Positions 20,518-31,930 of a stretch of 64,000 nucleotides of DNA are shown one piece after another. Under the pieces are notes generated by a model. That model saw nothing but the letters and a program-made list of their open reading frames with translations, searched no databases and was not told the DNA's origin. Position numbers and translations under genes: made by a program. The DNA lies in the NCBI GenBank assembly GCA_016508695.1, contig VNKQ01000010.1, positions 1,426,001-1,490,000 on the forward strand, given 5' to 3'. The DNA is from Hyphodiscus hymeniophilus (lineage: Eukaryota > Ascomycota > Leotiomycetes > Helotiales > Hyphodiscaceae). How positions within the stretch are numbered: the first letter of the stretch is position 1; each line of letters starts with the position of its first letter.

Positions 20518-21121
20518 TCACCAACAGACGTAAGCTCCCTGGTATATTGCATTGCGTCGAAGCTCGACAGCACCCTCACGGATCCGGCGCAGAGCCTTCC
20601 CCTTCCACTGCATAACCGCCACTCCCCTCTCCCCCCCATTCGCCCGGCCCGCCCTGGACCCAACCAGCTCCATATCCAACAGCTTCTCGTAAAACGGCAC
20701 GCTCCGCTCCCAATCACCCGTGACGAGCATGGACCGCCGCAGATACGGCATGCTATCCGTGACCTCCCTCACGCAGCCGATCAGCCACTTCCCTAAAGCC
20801 CCTCCCTTGGTGCGAGCGCCAGATGTGGACGTCCGTTAGCCAGGCGAAGGTCGAGTGGTCGGTTATGAGACGGGCGAATCCGATGAGTTCCGAGTCTGGC
20901 TGGGGAGGTTGGGGTTGGAGTTGAGATTGGTAGAGGCCGAAACATAGAGAGCCATCCAGAGTTTCTCGGAGGACGGAATCGGGTGATGGGATGGCCCAGT
21001 ACATGTCGTCGCTGGCGAAGGCTTCATTTAGTCTCTTGACCGGGATAAGAGATGGGTCTGTCGAGATTGTGTACTGGTCTTTTGACCATGTCTGATGTTG
21101 AAGTTCACTGGCTTCTGACAT
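20518..21121 (-). CDS. GNAT-family N-acetyltransferase with a one-base frameshift
   Basis: The minus-strand frame from ATG at 21121 contains the first half of a GNAT fold: a LIGFARLITDHSTFAWLTDV core, then VHIWRSHQGRG, the start of the acetyl-CoA-binding motif A (Q/RxxGxG/A). At the run of four C at 20799-20802 (G on the coding strand) the frame is lost. The continuation LGKWLIGCVREV and the C-terminal half (a SVPFYEKLLDME segment, typical of motif B) are in the next frame down to the stop at 20518. Removing one base restores about 200 residues, close to the usual length. So this is either a recent frameshift or a homopolymer sequencing error. The first in-frame ATG in good context is MSEASELQ. 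The family transfers acetyl from acetyl-CoA to an amine of unknown identity here. Confidence 0.75.
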
Positions 21122-21839
21122 TTTAGTTTTCTCTAGGCGTTTGATAGAATGTGTCGACTTTGAGTCAGGAATGCCACTTGCAATGGGTATACTAGGGAGC
21201 AACGATATTTCTGATATTATTCTGGAGAGGGTTGAAACCTATTTAGAGGCGAGAAGATTTGGTATCAACGAGTACTACTTAGTGAGTCATTGATGGTTTT
21301 CCCATTCTCCTTTTTTCGTCACAACGGCATAGAACCCCCACTTTCGAGACGAACAATGAAAGAAAGAGGCGAGCGTCAACGGCGCGTGAGGGCCAAAAGC
21401 TGATATCAAGCGGAAACTACGGAATAGGTCCAAATGCTACAGATATGAACGGACCTTGTGGAATTGATAGTGGAGACATGGACTCGCCATATATCTGACG
21501 TATCATCAACTAGATTAACGCCAAGGATACTAGTAGCTTGGAAACTTAGGCCGGCAGTATTGGAGACGAAAATAGTAGACAGCGAATAGGGATATATTTC
21601 AAGTGGGAAAACTCTACCACAAGATGGTACAGACGGACCACAAACATTGTCGCCCTGGTAGGCTCTTCGAATAGTGACAACTTCCATCATTGGGAGTTAT
21701 AAAATGGATTCATGTGCGCAAAACTTTGTGCCACATTTTGTACCAAAACAATGATCTTTCTCGCTGACCTAACGCCCTTGTATCCCTCAAGTCCCACATA
21801 CAAAACACGTAGTTTCCTTACTTCTATATGTCCATTGCA
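21122..21839. other. Intergenic region
   Basis: No gene supported. Short AT-rich stretches and unrelated small open frames only. Confidence 0.5.
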
Positions 21840-22718
21840 TTACACATTATCGTACCTCGCATCCGGGAATTGTAGTCTCCCTGTTGGTCCTATTCCCGGA
21901 CTCTGCCTGCCACTGTATCCCGTGTATGCTGTATTCTCATCCTCAACGTGTGGCGGTGCGTACGATCCGTAGGCGGGAGCATCGTCATATTCCCCACCCA
22001 GAGTCGACGGCTTGGCACCAGAGTATTCAGGTGCATCATGAATTTCGTGATCATCGGTATCATGTACAGGAGCATATTCGTCATGTGGAGCCGTCGAGAA
22101 GGCTTCCTTATCCGGATCGATCATGGCAGCGTTATTCGGGGCTCGGGATCCACCGGGTAGATAGCCCTCACGACGGTAATACATGCAAGCGTATATTGAC
22201 ATGAAGGTTGTACCGGCGAAGAGCAGCCTAGGAAGAGGTATCCAGATCAGCCTTGCTAAGATTTAGGAACGGATGGAAATCTTACCAGAGGAAGACTCCT
22301 AATGCTACAATAACCTTGCTCAATGTACACCCACCCTTGCACTGCCCTGTGCCATTCCAACTCGCTACTGCTGCAAACGCAGACAGCCATGCTATGCAAT
22401 AAAAGAGGTCGACGGCGACCAGGGCGTATGGGTTGGCGAATCTACGGGTTCGTGGGAATCGTGGAGTCATTGTTAGGTAGATGAGTGCTGGGATTGTGAG
22501 GAAGACCTGCAGAGATGTTAGAGGCCATGATCCGGAGACTCGACACATGCTGATCTCACCAATCCAAAATACCATCCTACTCTCCCAAGATGAATCGCTG
22601 AAGACTTGAAGACAGCGATGCAAAGACACCAGGCTACGGCCATGATTACCGCTTGAGCTATATGCACACCCAGCTTGATATTTGGGAATTGATGTACCCC
22701 AAATTCCATGATTGCCAT
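21840..22718 (-). CDS. Four-TM MARVEL-like integral membrane protein
   Basis: Three exons (22718-22560, 22506-22286, 22227-21840) with 53- and 58-nt introns give 255 residues. Hydrophobic segments lie at about residues 18-37, 46-66, 85-108 and 120-148. They are followed by a 100-residue cytosolic tail rich in Asp, Pro, Gly and Tyr. The TM3-TM4 loop includes the pair CKGGC, a feature seen in fungal MARVEL-domain proteins (Nce102/Fhn1-like relatives and unnamed paralogues). Such proteins sit in plasma-membrane or vesicle membranes and take part in membrane domain organisation. The specific role here is unknown. The start MAIMEFGV is the only ATG that leaves TM1 intact. The gene is divergent from the MFS exporter at 23400, with 681 bp between them. 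Confidence 0.75.
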
Positions 22719-23399
22719 TTTGCTGATTCCGTCCTGATGTTCGAGTTGGAGGGATTCGTTCAGCTGACACCAGAATAAGAATCGGTTTGTTTACTTTGCT
22801 AGAGAGCCAAAAACAACTACAGATAGGTCCAAAATAGATGAAGATGTCTGAATACAAAGACTCGATGCGAGTGAGGTTAAAAAGAATTCGGATCTGACGA
22901 CATACGAAAAGGGAAGACTCTGCGTTGGTAGAGGTCGTAGGTTGACGCGTTGCGTTTTGCACAGCAACCGTTGATCGCCCTGGTGGCCCCTAAGCCACTG
23001 CGAAGCGAATGCTTAAAATAGCTGGCGAGGCTGAGGATGAAGACCGTTTGGTCGCCGCTAGAGGGTCGGGCTTGTCCGTTGACTATTAACGATTCGTATC
23101 ATAAGTTGTCTTCATTGAGTAAACTTGAGGATATACTTTCTTCTGAGAATAGGAGGGCAGCCGAGGGTTGTTGAGAATGCCTTATTGGGCCATTCTTTTT
23201 GAAATTGCACCCATGATCTCAATGCCGGCAGTCCTTGGCCGAACGTCATTGTTCGCTATGTACTTACCTAAAGCTACCCGGCAAACTTTCGACTACTGAG
23301 CTAGGTAAATGAGCCCACTCTCAATATCTACAAGATATACGCAATGAAGACATTTCAATCTTTCGAATATATCTTCTGTATCCAAGTGTTATTTTAACA
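22719..23399. other. Divergent promoter region between the MARVEL-like gene and the MFS exporter
   Basis: No gene supported. Holds both start regions. The last 60 bases before 23400 are AT-rich. Confidence 0.5.
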
Positions 23400-25067
23400 A
23401 TGACTATCCATAATAATCCCCACAATGGAACGATGGAGCCCCAGATTCAAATTGCGGACGAGCAAACGCCCCTTCTTCAAGATCAACCCAAAGTTACAGA
23501 GGTAGAGGGGGACAATGTGGAACAAGAGACTGAGGAACAAACGATCATCCCAGATGAGCTATCGACGAGGAGGCTAGTGGTGACCCTGGCCAGCATATAT
23601 GTTGGTGTGTTCCTGGGAGCCTTGGATAGTACGGTCATTGCCACTCTCTCAGCACCCATATCAACCTCTTTCGACTCATTATCCCTCCTCTCATGGCTTG
23701 CATCTGCATATCTCATAGCGAACTCTGCCTGCCAACCTCTATCCGGTCGTCTGACAGATATCTTCAGCAGGGGGACCGGACTTGTGGTATCAAACATCCT
23801 CTTCGCAGCAGGGAACCTAATCTGCGGTTTAGCAACCACAGAATGGACGATGATAACAGGAAGAGTGATCGCCGGTATGGGAGGCGGAGGACTTATGGCA
23901 ATCAGTACATTCGTGGGCTCGGATTTGGTGCCATTGAGGAGGAGAGGTTTGATACAAGGAATCGGGAATCTATGCTTCGGGACTGGAGCGGGATTGGGAG
24001 GCATTTTCGGCGGATGGGTGAATGATGTTTGGGGCTGGAGGGTCGCATTCCTCTCGCAGGTCCCTCTCTCGATTATCTCGGGCATCATGGTCTTCTTCCT
24101 AGTTCAGATCCCGCCAAAGAAGTCGGACAAGACGAAACTGTCCCGCGTGGACTTTCTGGGGGCGTTCATTCTCCTGGTGACGCTTGTACTTCTTCTCCTG
24201 GGTCTCAATTCCGGCGGCAACATTGTCCCGTGGAACCATCCTTTGGTCCTCGTCTCCCTGCCTCTGTCCTTGGTTGGCCTCGTCATCTTTTGCTATGTCG
24301 AAGCAAACATTGCTTCGGAACCAGTCATACCCGTCAAGCTCCTTCTCAACCGCACGGTTGCAGCAGCATGCCTTACAAACTGGTTCATAGTGATGGTGAC
24401 GTACATGACAACCTTCTACATCCCTATCTTCTTCCAAGTCAAGGGATTAACAGCAACGCAATCTGGGATGCGACTCATTCCTCAGTCGTTAGGCGCATCC
24501 ATAGGATCTTTAGGATGTGGGCTTATCATGAACCATACTGGCAAATACAAGATTCTGGGCTTGAGTGTATTATCAACATTTGTCCTCGGAGTAGGTCTTT
24601 TATCAACCCTCACCTTCCACACCCCTGACTGGCCAACTTATCTGTATCAATTGTTTGTCGGCATTGGCTATGGTGGTATATTGACCGTGACACTCCTCGC
24701 CACAATCTCAGCCGTAGCACACGACCACCAAGCCGTGATCACATCAGCAACATACGCCTTCCGCTCTACCGGATCTACAATCGGTGTCACAATCGCTTCA
24801 GCTGTTTACCAAAACATCCTAGTATCTTCCCTGCACTCTAAATTTGATGGGAGGGAAGGAGCGGCGGATGAGATTCGACGAATTAGAGATAATTTGGATG
24901 AATTGAAGCATTTGCCAAAAGGGTGGCATAAGGGTGTCTTTGAGAGCTATGAGGCGGCCCTGAGGGGAGTATTCTTAACGGGACTGGGCATTGCGGTGCT
25001 GGGGTTGGTTTGTGGGGCGTTCATGAGACAGCATACTTTGCATAACAGTTTGGCTAGGAGTGATTAG
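23400..25067 (+). CDS. MFS transporter, DHA2 (14-TM) family, Fnx1/Vba-like
   Basis: A single-exon gene of 555 codons. A 60-residue acidic N terminus leads into TM1, whose loop carries LGALDSTVIATLSAPI (motif D1 of the DHA2 group). The PLSGRLTDIFSR loop is motif A, and the IAGMGGGGLMAISTF stretch and GAGLGGIFGGWV (motif C, antiporter signature) follow. Fourteen hydrophobic segments can be counted. The order of motifs and the lack of introns resemble vacuolar basic amino-acid transporters (Vba1, Fnx1) and related drug:H+ antiporters. The likely job is proton-coupled export or vacuolar sequestration of amino acids or toxic compounds; the substrate is not decidable. The long loop near residues 480-515 precedes TM14, as is usual in the group. 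Confidence 0.9.
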   Translation: MTIHNNPHNGTMEPQIQIADEQTPLLQDQPKVTEVEGDNVEQETEEQTIIPDELSTRRLVVTLASIYVGVFLGALDSTVIATLSAPISTSFDSLSLLSWLASAYLIANSACQPLSGRLTDIFSRGTGLVVSNILFAAGNLICGLATTEWTMITGRVIAGMGGGGLMAISTFVGSDLVPLRRRGLIQGIGNLCFGTGAGLGGIFGGWVNDVWGWRVAFLSQVPLSIISGIMVFFLVQIPPKKSDKTKLSRVDFLGAFILLVTLVLLLLGLNSGGNIVPWNHPLVLVSLPLSLVGLVIFCYVEANIASEPVIPVKLLLNRTVAAACLTNWFIVMVTYMTTFYIPIFFQVKGLTATQSGMRLIPQSLGASIGSLGCGLIMNHTGKYKILGLSVLSTFVLGVGLLSTLTFHTPDWPTYLYQLFVGIGYGGILTVTLLATISAVAHDHQAVITSATYAFRSTGSTIGVTIASAVYQNILVSSLHSKFDGREGAADEIRRIRDNLDELKHLPKGWHKGVFESYEAALRGVFLTGLGIAVLGLVCGAFMRQHTLHNSLARSD

Positions 25068-25461
25068 ATGCTCACGATCCAGATTGGATGGGAGTTGAAA
25101 ATAAGAATCAACTGAATGATAGAAACACCGACGACAGTGAACAGGCGAGTTGACACTCATTGAATTGTTTCTGAAACCGAGTGGTTGTCCACCCCTCTCG
25201 ACCATCCAGCGACTTGTGGATTATCACAATGTAGGAAGGCGCGAAACGTGTATTTGATAATATTTCGGGGAACATGGTTTGCTACACTGACACTGACCTC
25301 CATTGACCCGGACCTTCCATTCGGGTCAGGTGTCATTGAAGGAACTATCTCAGTATATCCGACTGAGAGACTTTCTCCTAAGCCTTGTATGAAATTATTG
25401 TAATGCAGAAATGAAATTGCTGTATCGATTTAGTAGTCTATACCTAGCCAGTGAAAGAAAT

Positions 25462-25491
25462 GAGTAGAGTAGAGTAGAGTAGAGTAGAGTA
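25462..25491. repeat. GAGTA pentanucleotide microsatellite, 6 copies
   Basis: Six uninterrupted GAGTA units. The same motif and its complement TACTC reappear in the next 70 bases as a palindrome. Confidence 0.85.
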
Positions 25492-25527
25492 GTGGGTCCT
25501 ACTCATACTCTACACGATGATTAGGCT

Positions 25528-25554
25528 GAGTAGTTGAGTAGTACTCAACTACTC
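25528..25554. repeat. Perfect 13+1+13 inverted repeat
   Basis: GAGTAGTTGAGTA and its exact complement TACTCAACTACTC are separated by a single base, so the strand can fold into a near loop-free hairpin or the duplex into a cruciform. It is followed by a second small palindrome, CTACTC-T-GAGTAG. It looks like a head-to-head copy of the adjacent GAGTA array. Confidence 0.8.
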
Positions 25555-27219
25555 TGAGTAGAAATTTCTAACACTGGACCTAGCTAGTAGCTTGGAAAGG
25601 TAATAAAATCGCGAATATCCCCATTTCAAATTCTGTTCTACTTCTCGTCTTAAAGTTCTGTCTGCGATTGTAAAAAATGTGGGCGATGGTGAGTTGGTTC
25701 TATTGTACGGCTCGGGCTACTTTTGGCTCACAGGATTTTACTTCGCTTTGAATCCGACCATAACTTCAGAGCTGGATCTGGTCCTTTAGAGCTGCAACTT
25801 TCTTAGCTTAATCGATTGAATACCGTCACCAAACATAGCTGACGTGTAGTGCCTGGGTATGTGAACGAAAAGCTCCCTGGGTTATCATCCCGAAAGAAGC
25901 GCTGCATTGATTTTTCATTCTGTTGCAACGCCGGGCTTTGGATGGGTGATCTTGCAGAGTGCAAAAAAGAATGTTATGAAGTTTGTTAGGATGCCATGTA
26001 CACAAAAACAGCCTTGCTGCCAATTTTTCTCCGACGACGCCATAGGCGGTGGGAGGTGTGACCAGAACAACGTGGACAAGTGCTATTTGGCTATTTCGAG
26101 TGGATACCAGGAAGCTGAAGAGCTCGATCAGGTGGCCTGTATCTTCGTGTCCTCCAGTGACTATCTTCATAAGGCTATGACTGCAAATTTGCGCTTGTAT
26201 GAGGAGTTTGCTCCACGACCTCTCCAAGAAAGCCATCTGTTGACCTGGCCCGAAGCCTGACGGCAGTGGAGCTCGTGGCTGCCAGTAAAGTAGCTGGTAC
26301 TTCCAGGTGCTTTCTGCCATTGGGCTACCTGTGGCGATTTCGTACACGCCTCCAACGGAGGGTAAAGTCAGCGCGTCAATTCCCACAGAGGGTCATTCAC
26401 AACAGAAATCCACAGGCGCCTTGGAGCAAACACTGGCCTCCCCATATTGCCACATTTGTCATGCTTCCGAGATCGGGTCTGCTACCCTGACCCTCGAGAT
26501 CCGGGTGTCAAAAATTGACAAAACAATCAGGGTTGGTGGATCTGTGGGCGAAAACGACTTCAAATTTTGCATCGAGTTCAATGCTTACTCGTATACTGCT
26601 CTGTACAGATGTTCAAAAATAACTCGGCCATGTCAGCAGGTATTCACTAGAATTGCATATCAGCGGTTCATATACGGCATGCGCACATATGTTCGAATGT
26701 TATTCTGAAACATAAAATGATGATCCAACGTGGATCGAACAGGATGCTGTCTAAGTAGTCGGGAGTGAGACAGTGAGTTGCTGTCTTTCCCGAAGGCACA
26801 GTAAAAGCTGGGACAGGAAAGAACCCTGAGTAGCCTGATTCTCGAGCTGAAAGATGACCGACCATCCAAAAGCCACAAAACTATTTGGGGGGTTGCACAA
26901 GTACGGGACGAAAAAGAAATATGTGCAGACTCGCAGAGATAGATACAGGGATTTTGGCGAGTGAGCAGGCGAGTAAGAATGCGGTTCGCTGAGAGCAAGT
27001 CTGCCTTGCATTCCGCCTTCTGGGCGCCACGCGTGTGATCTACAATCGCCCTAGCGCCTCAAAGAAGACCATTTTATTGTCAATTAACATTCGGTGAGGA
27101 GTAACGCTGGGCGGCAGATACCATCAACATCCTCTCTTTCCCTATTTATTCTTAACACATGAAGCATCAAATCACTAGGCTTTCCCATCGATCCGGTTAA
27201 ATATCTACAAGCATTCTTC

Positions 27220-28839
27220 ATGCCTTTCTTACCTGCTCTGAGCGTCACGAAACTAGGCTCAGCTGCTCGAGTATGGGGAAGATCAAGCAATGCGACGATA
27301 GCTCTTAGCTCACTCAATGGACTTTCTAATTCGTCGTCGACCTGGCCACAACTTGTTACACAATGGACCCACCCAAGCGACGTTCTTTCTGTATTATTGA
27401 TAATCGGGGGTGACATAGTGCAAACCGCTCTTGCTCAGACTACTGGAGGGTGGTTCACACCTGTATGCTTCTCCTTCGGATGGGTGGCATATTCTTTCAC
27501 AGCTCTCATCAATATCATCGGGGATGGGAGACTTTTACCTCAGCCCGACTATCCAGTCAAGGTTTTTAACCTTGACAGTGGATACACTCGAGAGAATAAG
27601 AACTGGGTCATTGGCAGGCTATTACGTGACAACGAAGCTTTCGTTTCCAAAGACCAAGTCCTCGGCAACGACGCTCTTCGTATTTCTATCTACGAAGCGC
27701 TGCCAGTCAGAAACTCAAAGAGACTTGGCAGCTCACAGGTCTTTGGACTGTGTGTAATGTTGCTACAGCTTGGAATCGCTTCGATTCCACTTGCAATTGA
27801 TGGATATTGGGGTGTTCTTTTGGTTACAGCTACTGGGACATGCTTAGCACTTATTGCTGGGGCTCTGCCACAGTGGAAGGCCGAAAAGCTGCCGAATCGC
27901 CAGAACACGAAGAAGACGTTTGCACTCACCAGCGGAAATGGCTCTCGAGACATCATGATCATTCGCGGATCAGGCTTCGGCTTAGATCTTGAAGAACTGT
28001 CCGCCTCTGAATCGCCACGGACGGGACGACCATGGGAAAAGTTCCCACTCCTATCAACGACTGTGCGAGATCCCGAGGGAAGACCTTTACGCCGAGTTGG
28101 GAGTGAGATTCAGGTCAGAGAAGCTCGCGAGCTCGTTGGGTTTCCTGCCGGTTTCTGGATCACTCGAATCATTTGTGCTCTACAATCTGCATGCTGGCTT
28201 GCGCTACTGATTACTGTTTCCGGTCTGAAGTCCAATACCTGGTACTTGTTACTAGTAGGTGGAATAGGCATGTTTCAGAATGCTGTTCTGGCCGCCATCG
28301 AGCGGCGGCCAGCTCAGCGAAAGCTACCAATGGTACTCAAAGACACTATTAAAACTAAGAAGGTAATGGATGGGTTGATGGATCTAGAAGTGACATATCC
28401 TGGATTCGGTCAACATTTGGCATACGAGTTCTTTCCTGGCAAGCTTCGAAAACAGGAAGAAGAATGGTGGCTTGGTCGAAGAGACTCCTATGATGACGAA
28501 AGATGCAAGAGTCTTGAGATTAGAGGTGTTCCACGCAGTCGATTGATGGCAACTCCAGAACCTCAACCTTCTCCCAATCTCGCCAAGAGTGGCGAAAAGA
28601 TGTCGCCCCGTTCGACTGGGCTTATTGACCATCGACAAACGCGCCGGAAGATGCACGATCAACAGAAGCCAAGCTCTCCTACCGCTCAATTTGCCCTCCG
28701 TGACGTTTCACGTGACTCTATTGAATACCCCAAGGATTCGCAACGGGCTGCTTATGTCCGCCGACAAGATATTGAGGACACAGATACATTCAGCGTTGAG
28801 GAGATATGCAATATAGTGCGTCCACCGGATTGGGCATAG
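27220..28839 (+). CDS. Conserved fungal multi-pass membrane protein of unknown function
   Basis: A single-exon gene of 539 codons with no enzyme motif that I recognise. Hydrophobic segments occur at about residues 56-75, 80-100, 172-190, 195-213, 307-330 and 335-352. Between the second and third lies a hydrophilic stretch containing NIIGDGRLLPQPD and NWVIGRLLRDNE. Between the fourth and fifth lies a roughly 95-residue cytosolic loop, and the last 185 residues form a long charged tail. The pattern GGDIVQTALAQ...FSFGWVAYSF is of a kind seen in uncharacterised Pezizomycotina membrane proteins. The gene is convergent with the HET-domain gene (340 bp between stops). No function can be assigned; signal relay or channel-like roles are only guesses. 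Confidence 0.7.
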   Translation: MPFLPALSVTKLGSAARVWGRSSNATIALSSLNGLSNSSSTWPQLVTQWTHPSDVLSVLLIIGGDIVQTALAQTTGGWFTPVCFSFGWVAYSFTALINIIGDGRLLPQPDYPVKVFNLDSGYTRENKNWVIGRLLRDNEAFVSKDQVLGNDALRISIYEALPVRNSKRLGSSQVFGLCVMLLQLGIASIPLAIDGYWGVLLVTATGTCLALIAGALPQWKAEKLPNRQNTKKTFALTSGNGSRDIMIIRGSGFGLDLEELSASESPRTGRPWEKFPLLSTTVRDPEGRPLRRVGSEIQVREARELVGFPAGFWITRIICALQSACWLALLITVSGLKSNTWYLLLVGGIGMFQNAVLAAIERRPAQRKLPMVLKDTIKTKKVMDGLMDLEVTYPGFGQHLAYEFFPGKLRKQEEEWWLGRRDSYDDERCKSLEIRGVPRSRLMATPEPQPSPNLAKSGEKMSPRSTGLIDHRQTRRKMHDQQKPSSPTAQFALRDVSRDSIEYPKDSQRAAYVRRQDIEDTDTFSVEEICNIVRPPDWA

Positions 28840-29179
28840 TGTTGTGCTTTCAGGGCTGGTTCTTATGATTTTGGCATTATTCTCGCGCCTCATTCTTACT
28901 GAATGATGTATGTCCGTTACTTCCAGTACCAATGTCCAGCACTATATACGTTGTGCGATGATTTTTATCTTTGAAGCAGTAGACACCATTTTGCTCTTAT
29001 GTACGCCAATAAAATCAAGGTTATATTACTGAGTTTGCTATTGTGACTTCGAAGAATGGAAAGCAACCCCTCTGATAGATTTCAAAAAATCCCGTTTTGT
29101 ACAGTCTCACATAAATTTCCTCCAAACACCTCTTTTCGCTTCCTACTTGACTTGTGGCAGCATGAACTGCTAACTTCGC
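28840..29179. other. Short intergenic region between converging genes
   Basis: Shared 3' flank of the membrane-protein gene and the HET gene. No hairpin terminator or other feature is visible, as expected for a eukaryote. Confidence 0.5.
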
Positions 29180-31930
29180 TCATTTACGGCTCCCAGCTGC
29201 CCAGGTTGAGGCGGCTCTCAACTCCTGTGGTCTCGGTTCCTGCTGAAACGTCTTTGCTCTCTGGGGTGCAGAATCTGCAATGGCAGTGGCCGCTTCATCC
29301 TGGACACCTTGAGGTCGTCGGCGACCCCAGGGATTAAACCCGCTAATCGTCGATCGAAGAAGCATTGGAATCCTGTCCAGTACGGCGATACCGGGTTCAG
29401 GTGACTTTTCTGTGGCCAAGGTAGCCGGTGGCTGCTCCTCAGGAGGTCGCATCTCAGGCATCGCCCGGCGTCCATCTACACACCATTTTTGATTATCATC
29501 CACAACTTCGCCACATATCAGAGATTCCTCTTGCCCTTCCGAGTCGATTATGTAGTTTTTATTTATGAGACGTTCTCTTGTTTCACGCCTGATGAGGACA
29601 CGACGATTCCAGGAGACGTACCAAACATCGTTCGTCCGCCATTTAGGCTCGATGAGCTCGACCAGGAGAGCAATTTCAGGGGTCGCCTGCGGTCGAGGTC
29701 CGGATAATATGATAGCCAATTTCCTCTCATGGTGCTCTCCACGATAGAACGCAATATCTTCGACGCCATCAACACTAATATTAACAGTGTACCAGTCGAG
29801 TAATGTATTGTCTCGGGGAAAGGTAAACTCCTCTCTATTCTGTCTTAAGACAGAGTTTCTGTCCTTGGCGTGGAGAATGAAACCTGGGAATTTGACAAGA
29901 AGGCCACGCCCATCTGGCATGAGTTTGGCTGGTGATGAGGGGATACGGGCAGGGTCCGGATAGCCTCCATCGTCTCCATGGCCCACCATCCATGATTTTG
30001 GGGCCCACCCAAAGCCAGGCATGGAAAGTCTCTTACCAGGTACAAAGATTATACTTGGCGGTATAATGCCTTCATCGAGGTGAACAGAGAGGGCTTTCCA
30101 TAGGTCTCTCATCAACTCCTCGAGCCTCAATTCTATGGGATCAGTCTCATTGGGAAGCGCACCAGCTTCCGCGATTAAGTCCGAATAGTTCTTCAAGTTG
30201 AGTAGAGTGGCCAGAGCTAATGTTTCGTGTTTTGCATGTGCAGTAGTCTGTCAGAAAAGGTCAACTTCCGATCCGTGAGGCTGGGACTAGAATTGACTTA
30301 CACGCCATCTTGATGCTTGCCATACGCTAGCTAGCAGTCCAACACCTTCGATTCCTCCAGCGGTTCCTCCTCGCCCGTTGTCACCAGCCCGTCTTCGGCG
30401 GCGTTGGGGGCCCATGAGGTTGTGAAAGTAGCCCTGGGCTAGATTCGCAATATTCGAGCTTAAGGCGTCCTGGGCTTCTGGATAACCCCCCTCAATGTTC
30501 TCATCTACGTCGACGAGTTCCGCACCATCGAAGTTGATCATCAGCTTCTTGCTCAAATAAGCTTCCTCCAGCGTCCAAAGCCTTCTCATCCACCCACTTG
30601 CTAGAATTTTCATTGCAACCATTTCATATCCCTTTCCAGGTGACATTCTACTCAGACCATTGTCAATTACTATTGTATAAGCGGCGTTGTGGAATATTTC
30701 GTAGATCCTGCGTATCGCTTTCAATCTTTGAGGTTTGAACTCCTCCGCAACCGGTACGGCCAAGGTATCGATGTAAAACGGAATGTCTTTAGATTTCTCA
30801 ATTTTATCATGATGCATAAGGTGATAAAAGAACAGAAGCTGGCAATCTCGTAGCTCATTCGTGGTTTCGTTACCGTAACCGTCCGACCAGACATGAGAGA
30901 ACGTAGCGTATTTCGTATGCGCTTTATGACTGACGACCTTGACATCATCGATGCGGATCGTTTGTCCTTGAGTAATGACCTTTAATTCAAGCAGAGGAAT
31001 ATTGTCCTCCTCTTTGTCGAGTATTGCGACGAGTTCACTGATGTCCGGGCCCCTCAAACGACAGGTGGATGGATCAGTACAATACCTCTTATTGTGTATC
31101 GTTTGGTATTTCTTGGAACCATCCTCCGACTTGTATGCACAAGCATCCTCTGTACACTCTTTGTGTCCTTGAAAGTGAATCCGTGGATCCTCGTGTGCAG
31201 CCCATGCGGCTAGGAAGGAAGTTGCGTGAGATCCCATCTGACCCTTCAGTGTGTGGACCGTCTTTCTACACCACTTGTCGGCTTTCATTTTGTCGATTAT
31301 CAACCTGGGAGTTCCCCATCCTTCATTGACATCTCCATACCACCCTCGAATGTGGGATAAAGCCGCATTCTGAACTATCTTCTCCTTCGCAGCACCCAGC
31401 GTTTCGCCCAAAACCATAAGTGAAAGCGCAACCTTGGAATCGACAAAGTATACGTCATCAGGTGGAAGCTCCTGCTCCTGGTTGTACGAGCAATATTCGA
31501 GAACGATTCGTCGAGCTTTTGCAAGAGCAGCTTGGGCACGCACCATCCGAAAGACCATACCCTCCTTCATGGAATGTTCTTCTATCTGCCAAGCTTCCAG
31601 GCGTTGATTAAGTCCCTTGGTGTGAACATATTTGCCAAGTCTATCATCGATAAAGTCTCTTGAACTGAAAGAATCCAGCTGGCCAATTCGTACGACAGTC
31701 GCGATAAGCCCGAAAAACAGCCACGATTGTAAAAAAGCACCAAAGTTGATGTGCTCTCCATTGAAATCCTTGTTGACGGAAAACTTATTTTCAGTCTCAT
31801 CGTAAATCCAGCCAGCAATCGCGGGATAAGAGTGGAATTTATGCTCGGCGTTCTTGGGATCAAAATGATCACCTGACTCCAATAAGCGCACTTGAATGTT
31901 ATGGCCTATGCCGCATTGCAAGTGGTCCAT
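29180..31930 (-). CDS. HET-domain (heterokaryon incompatibility-like) protein
   Basis: Two exons (31930-30302 and 30247-29180) separated by a 54-nt intron encode 898 residues. The HET domain (about residues 335-480) shows the expected order: YATFSHVWSDGYGN, IPFYIDTLAVP, the helix LKAIRRIYEIFHNAA with a TIVIDN strand, and SGWMRRLWTLEEAYL. The YATFSHVW form belongs to the HET subgroup with a long N-terminal region. Before it is a Cys/His-rich stretch, HKECTEDACAY followed by RYCTDPSTCRL, that could bind zinc. The Cys common in the IDTLCVP strand is Ala here. The C-terminal 350 residues contain no known motif. HET proteins trigger cell death after non-self recognition or infection-like signals. 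The start is the first ATG after several stops (31930). The gene is divergent from the hydrolase/TPR gene with 1.0 kb between starts. Confidence 0.88.

Larger units (their letters stand above)
25068..27219. other. Gene-poor region with microsatellite and perfect palindrome
   Basis: No supportable gene in 2.15 kb. Candidate open frames on both strands at 25826-26386 lack a proper ATG or recognisable motifs; the plus-strand one is fairly Cys-rich. A GAGTA pentanucleotide array and a 27-base palindrome are listed separately. Confidence 0.5.

Noticed and set aside
23483..24088. 201-codon open frame antisense to the DHA2 transporter
   Set aside because: It is a shadow of the transporter's codon pattern, with no start context or domain.
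25826..26386. Overlapping open frames on both strands, one Cys-rich
   Set aside because: The minus frame starts with GTG and the plus frame lacks an ATG in a sensible place and a signal peptide. No known family. Kept only as part of the gap description.
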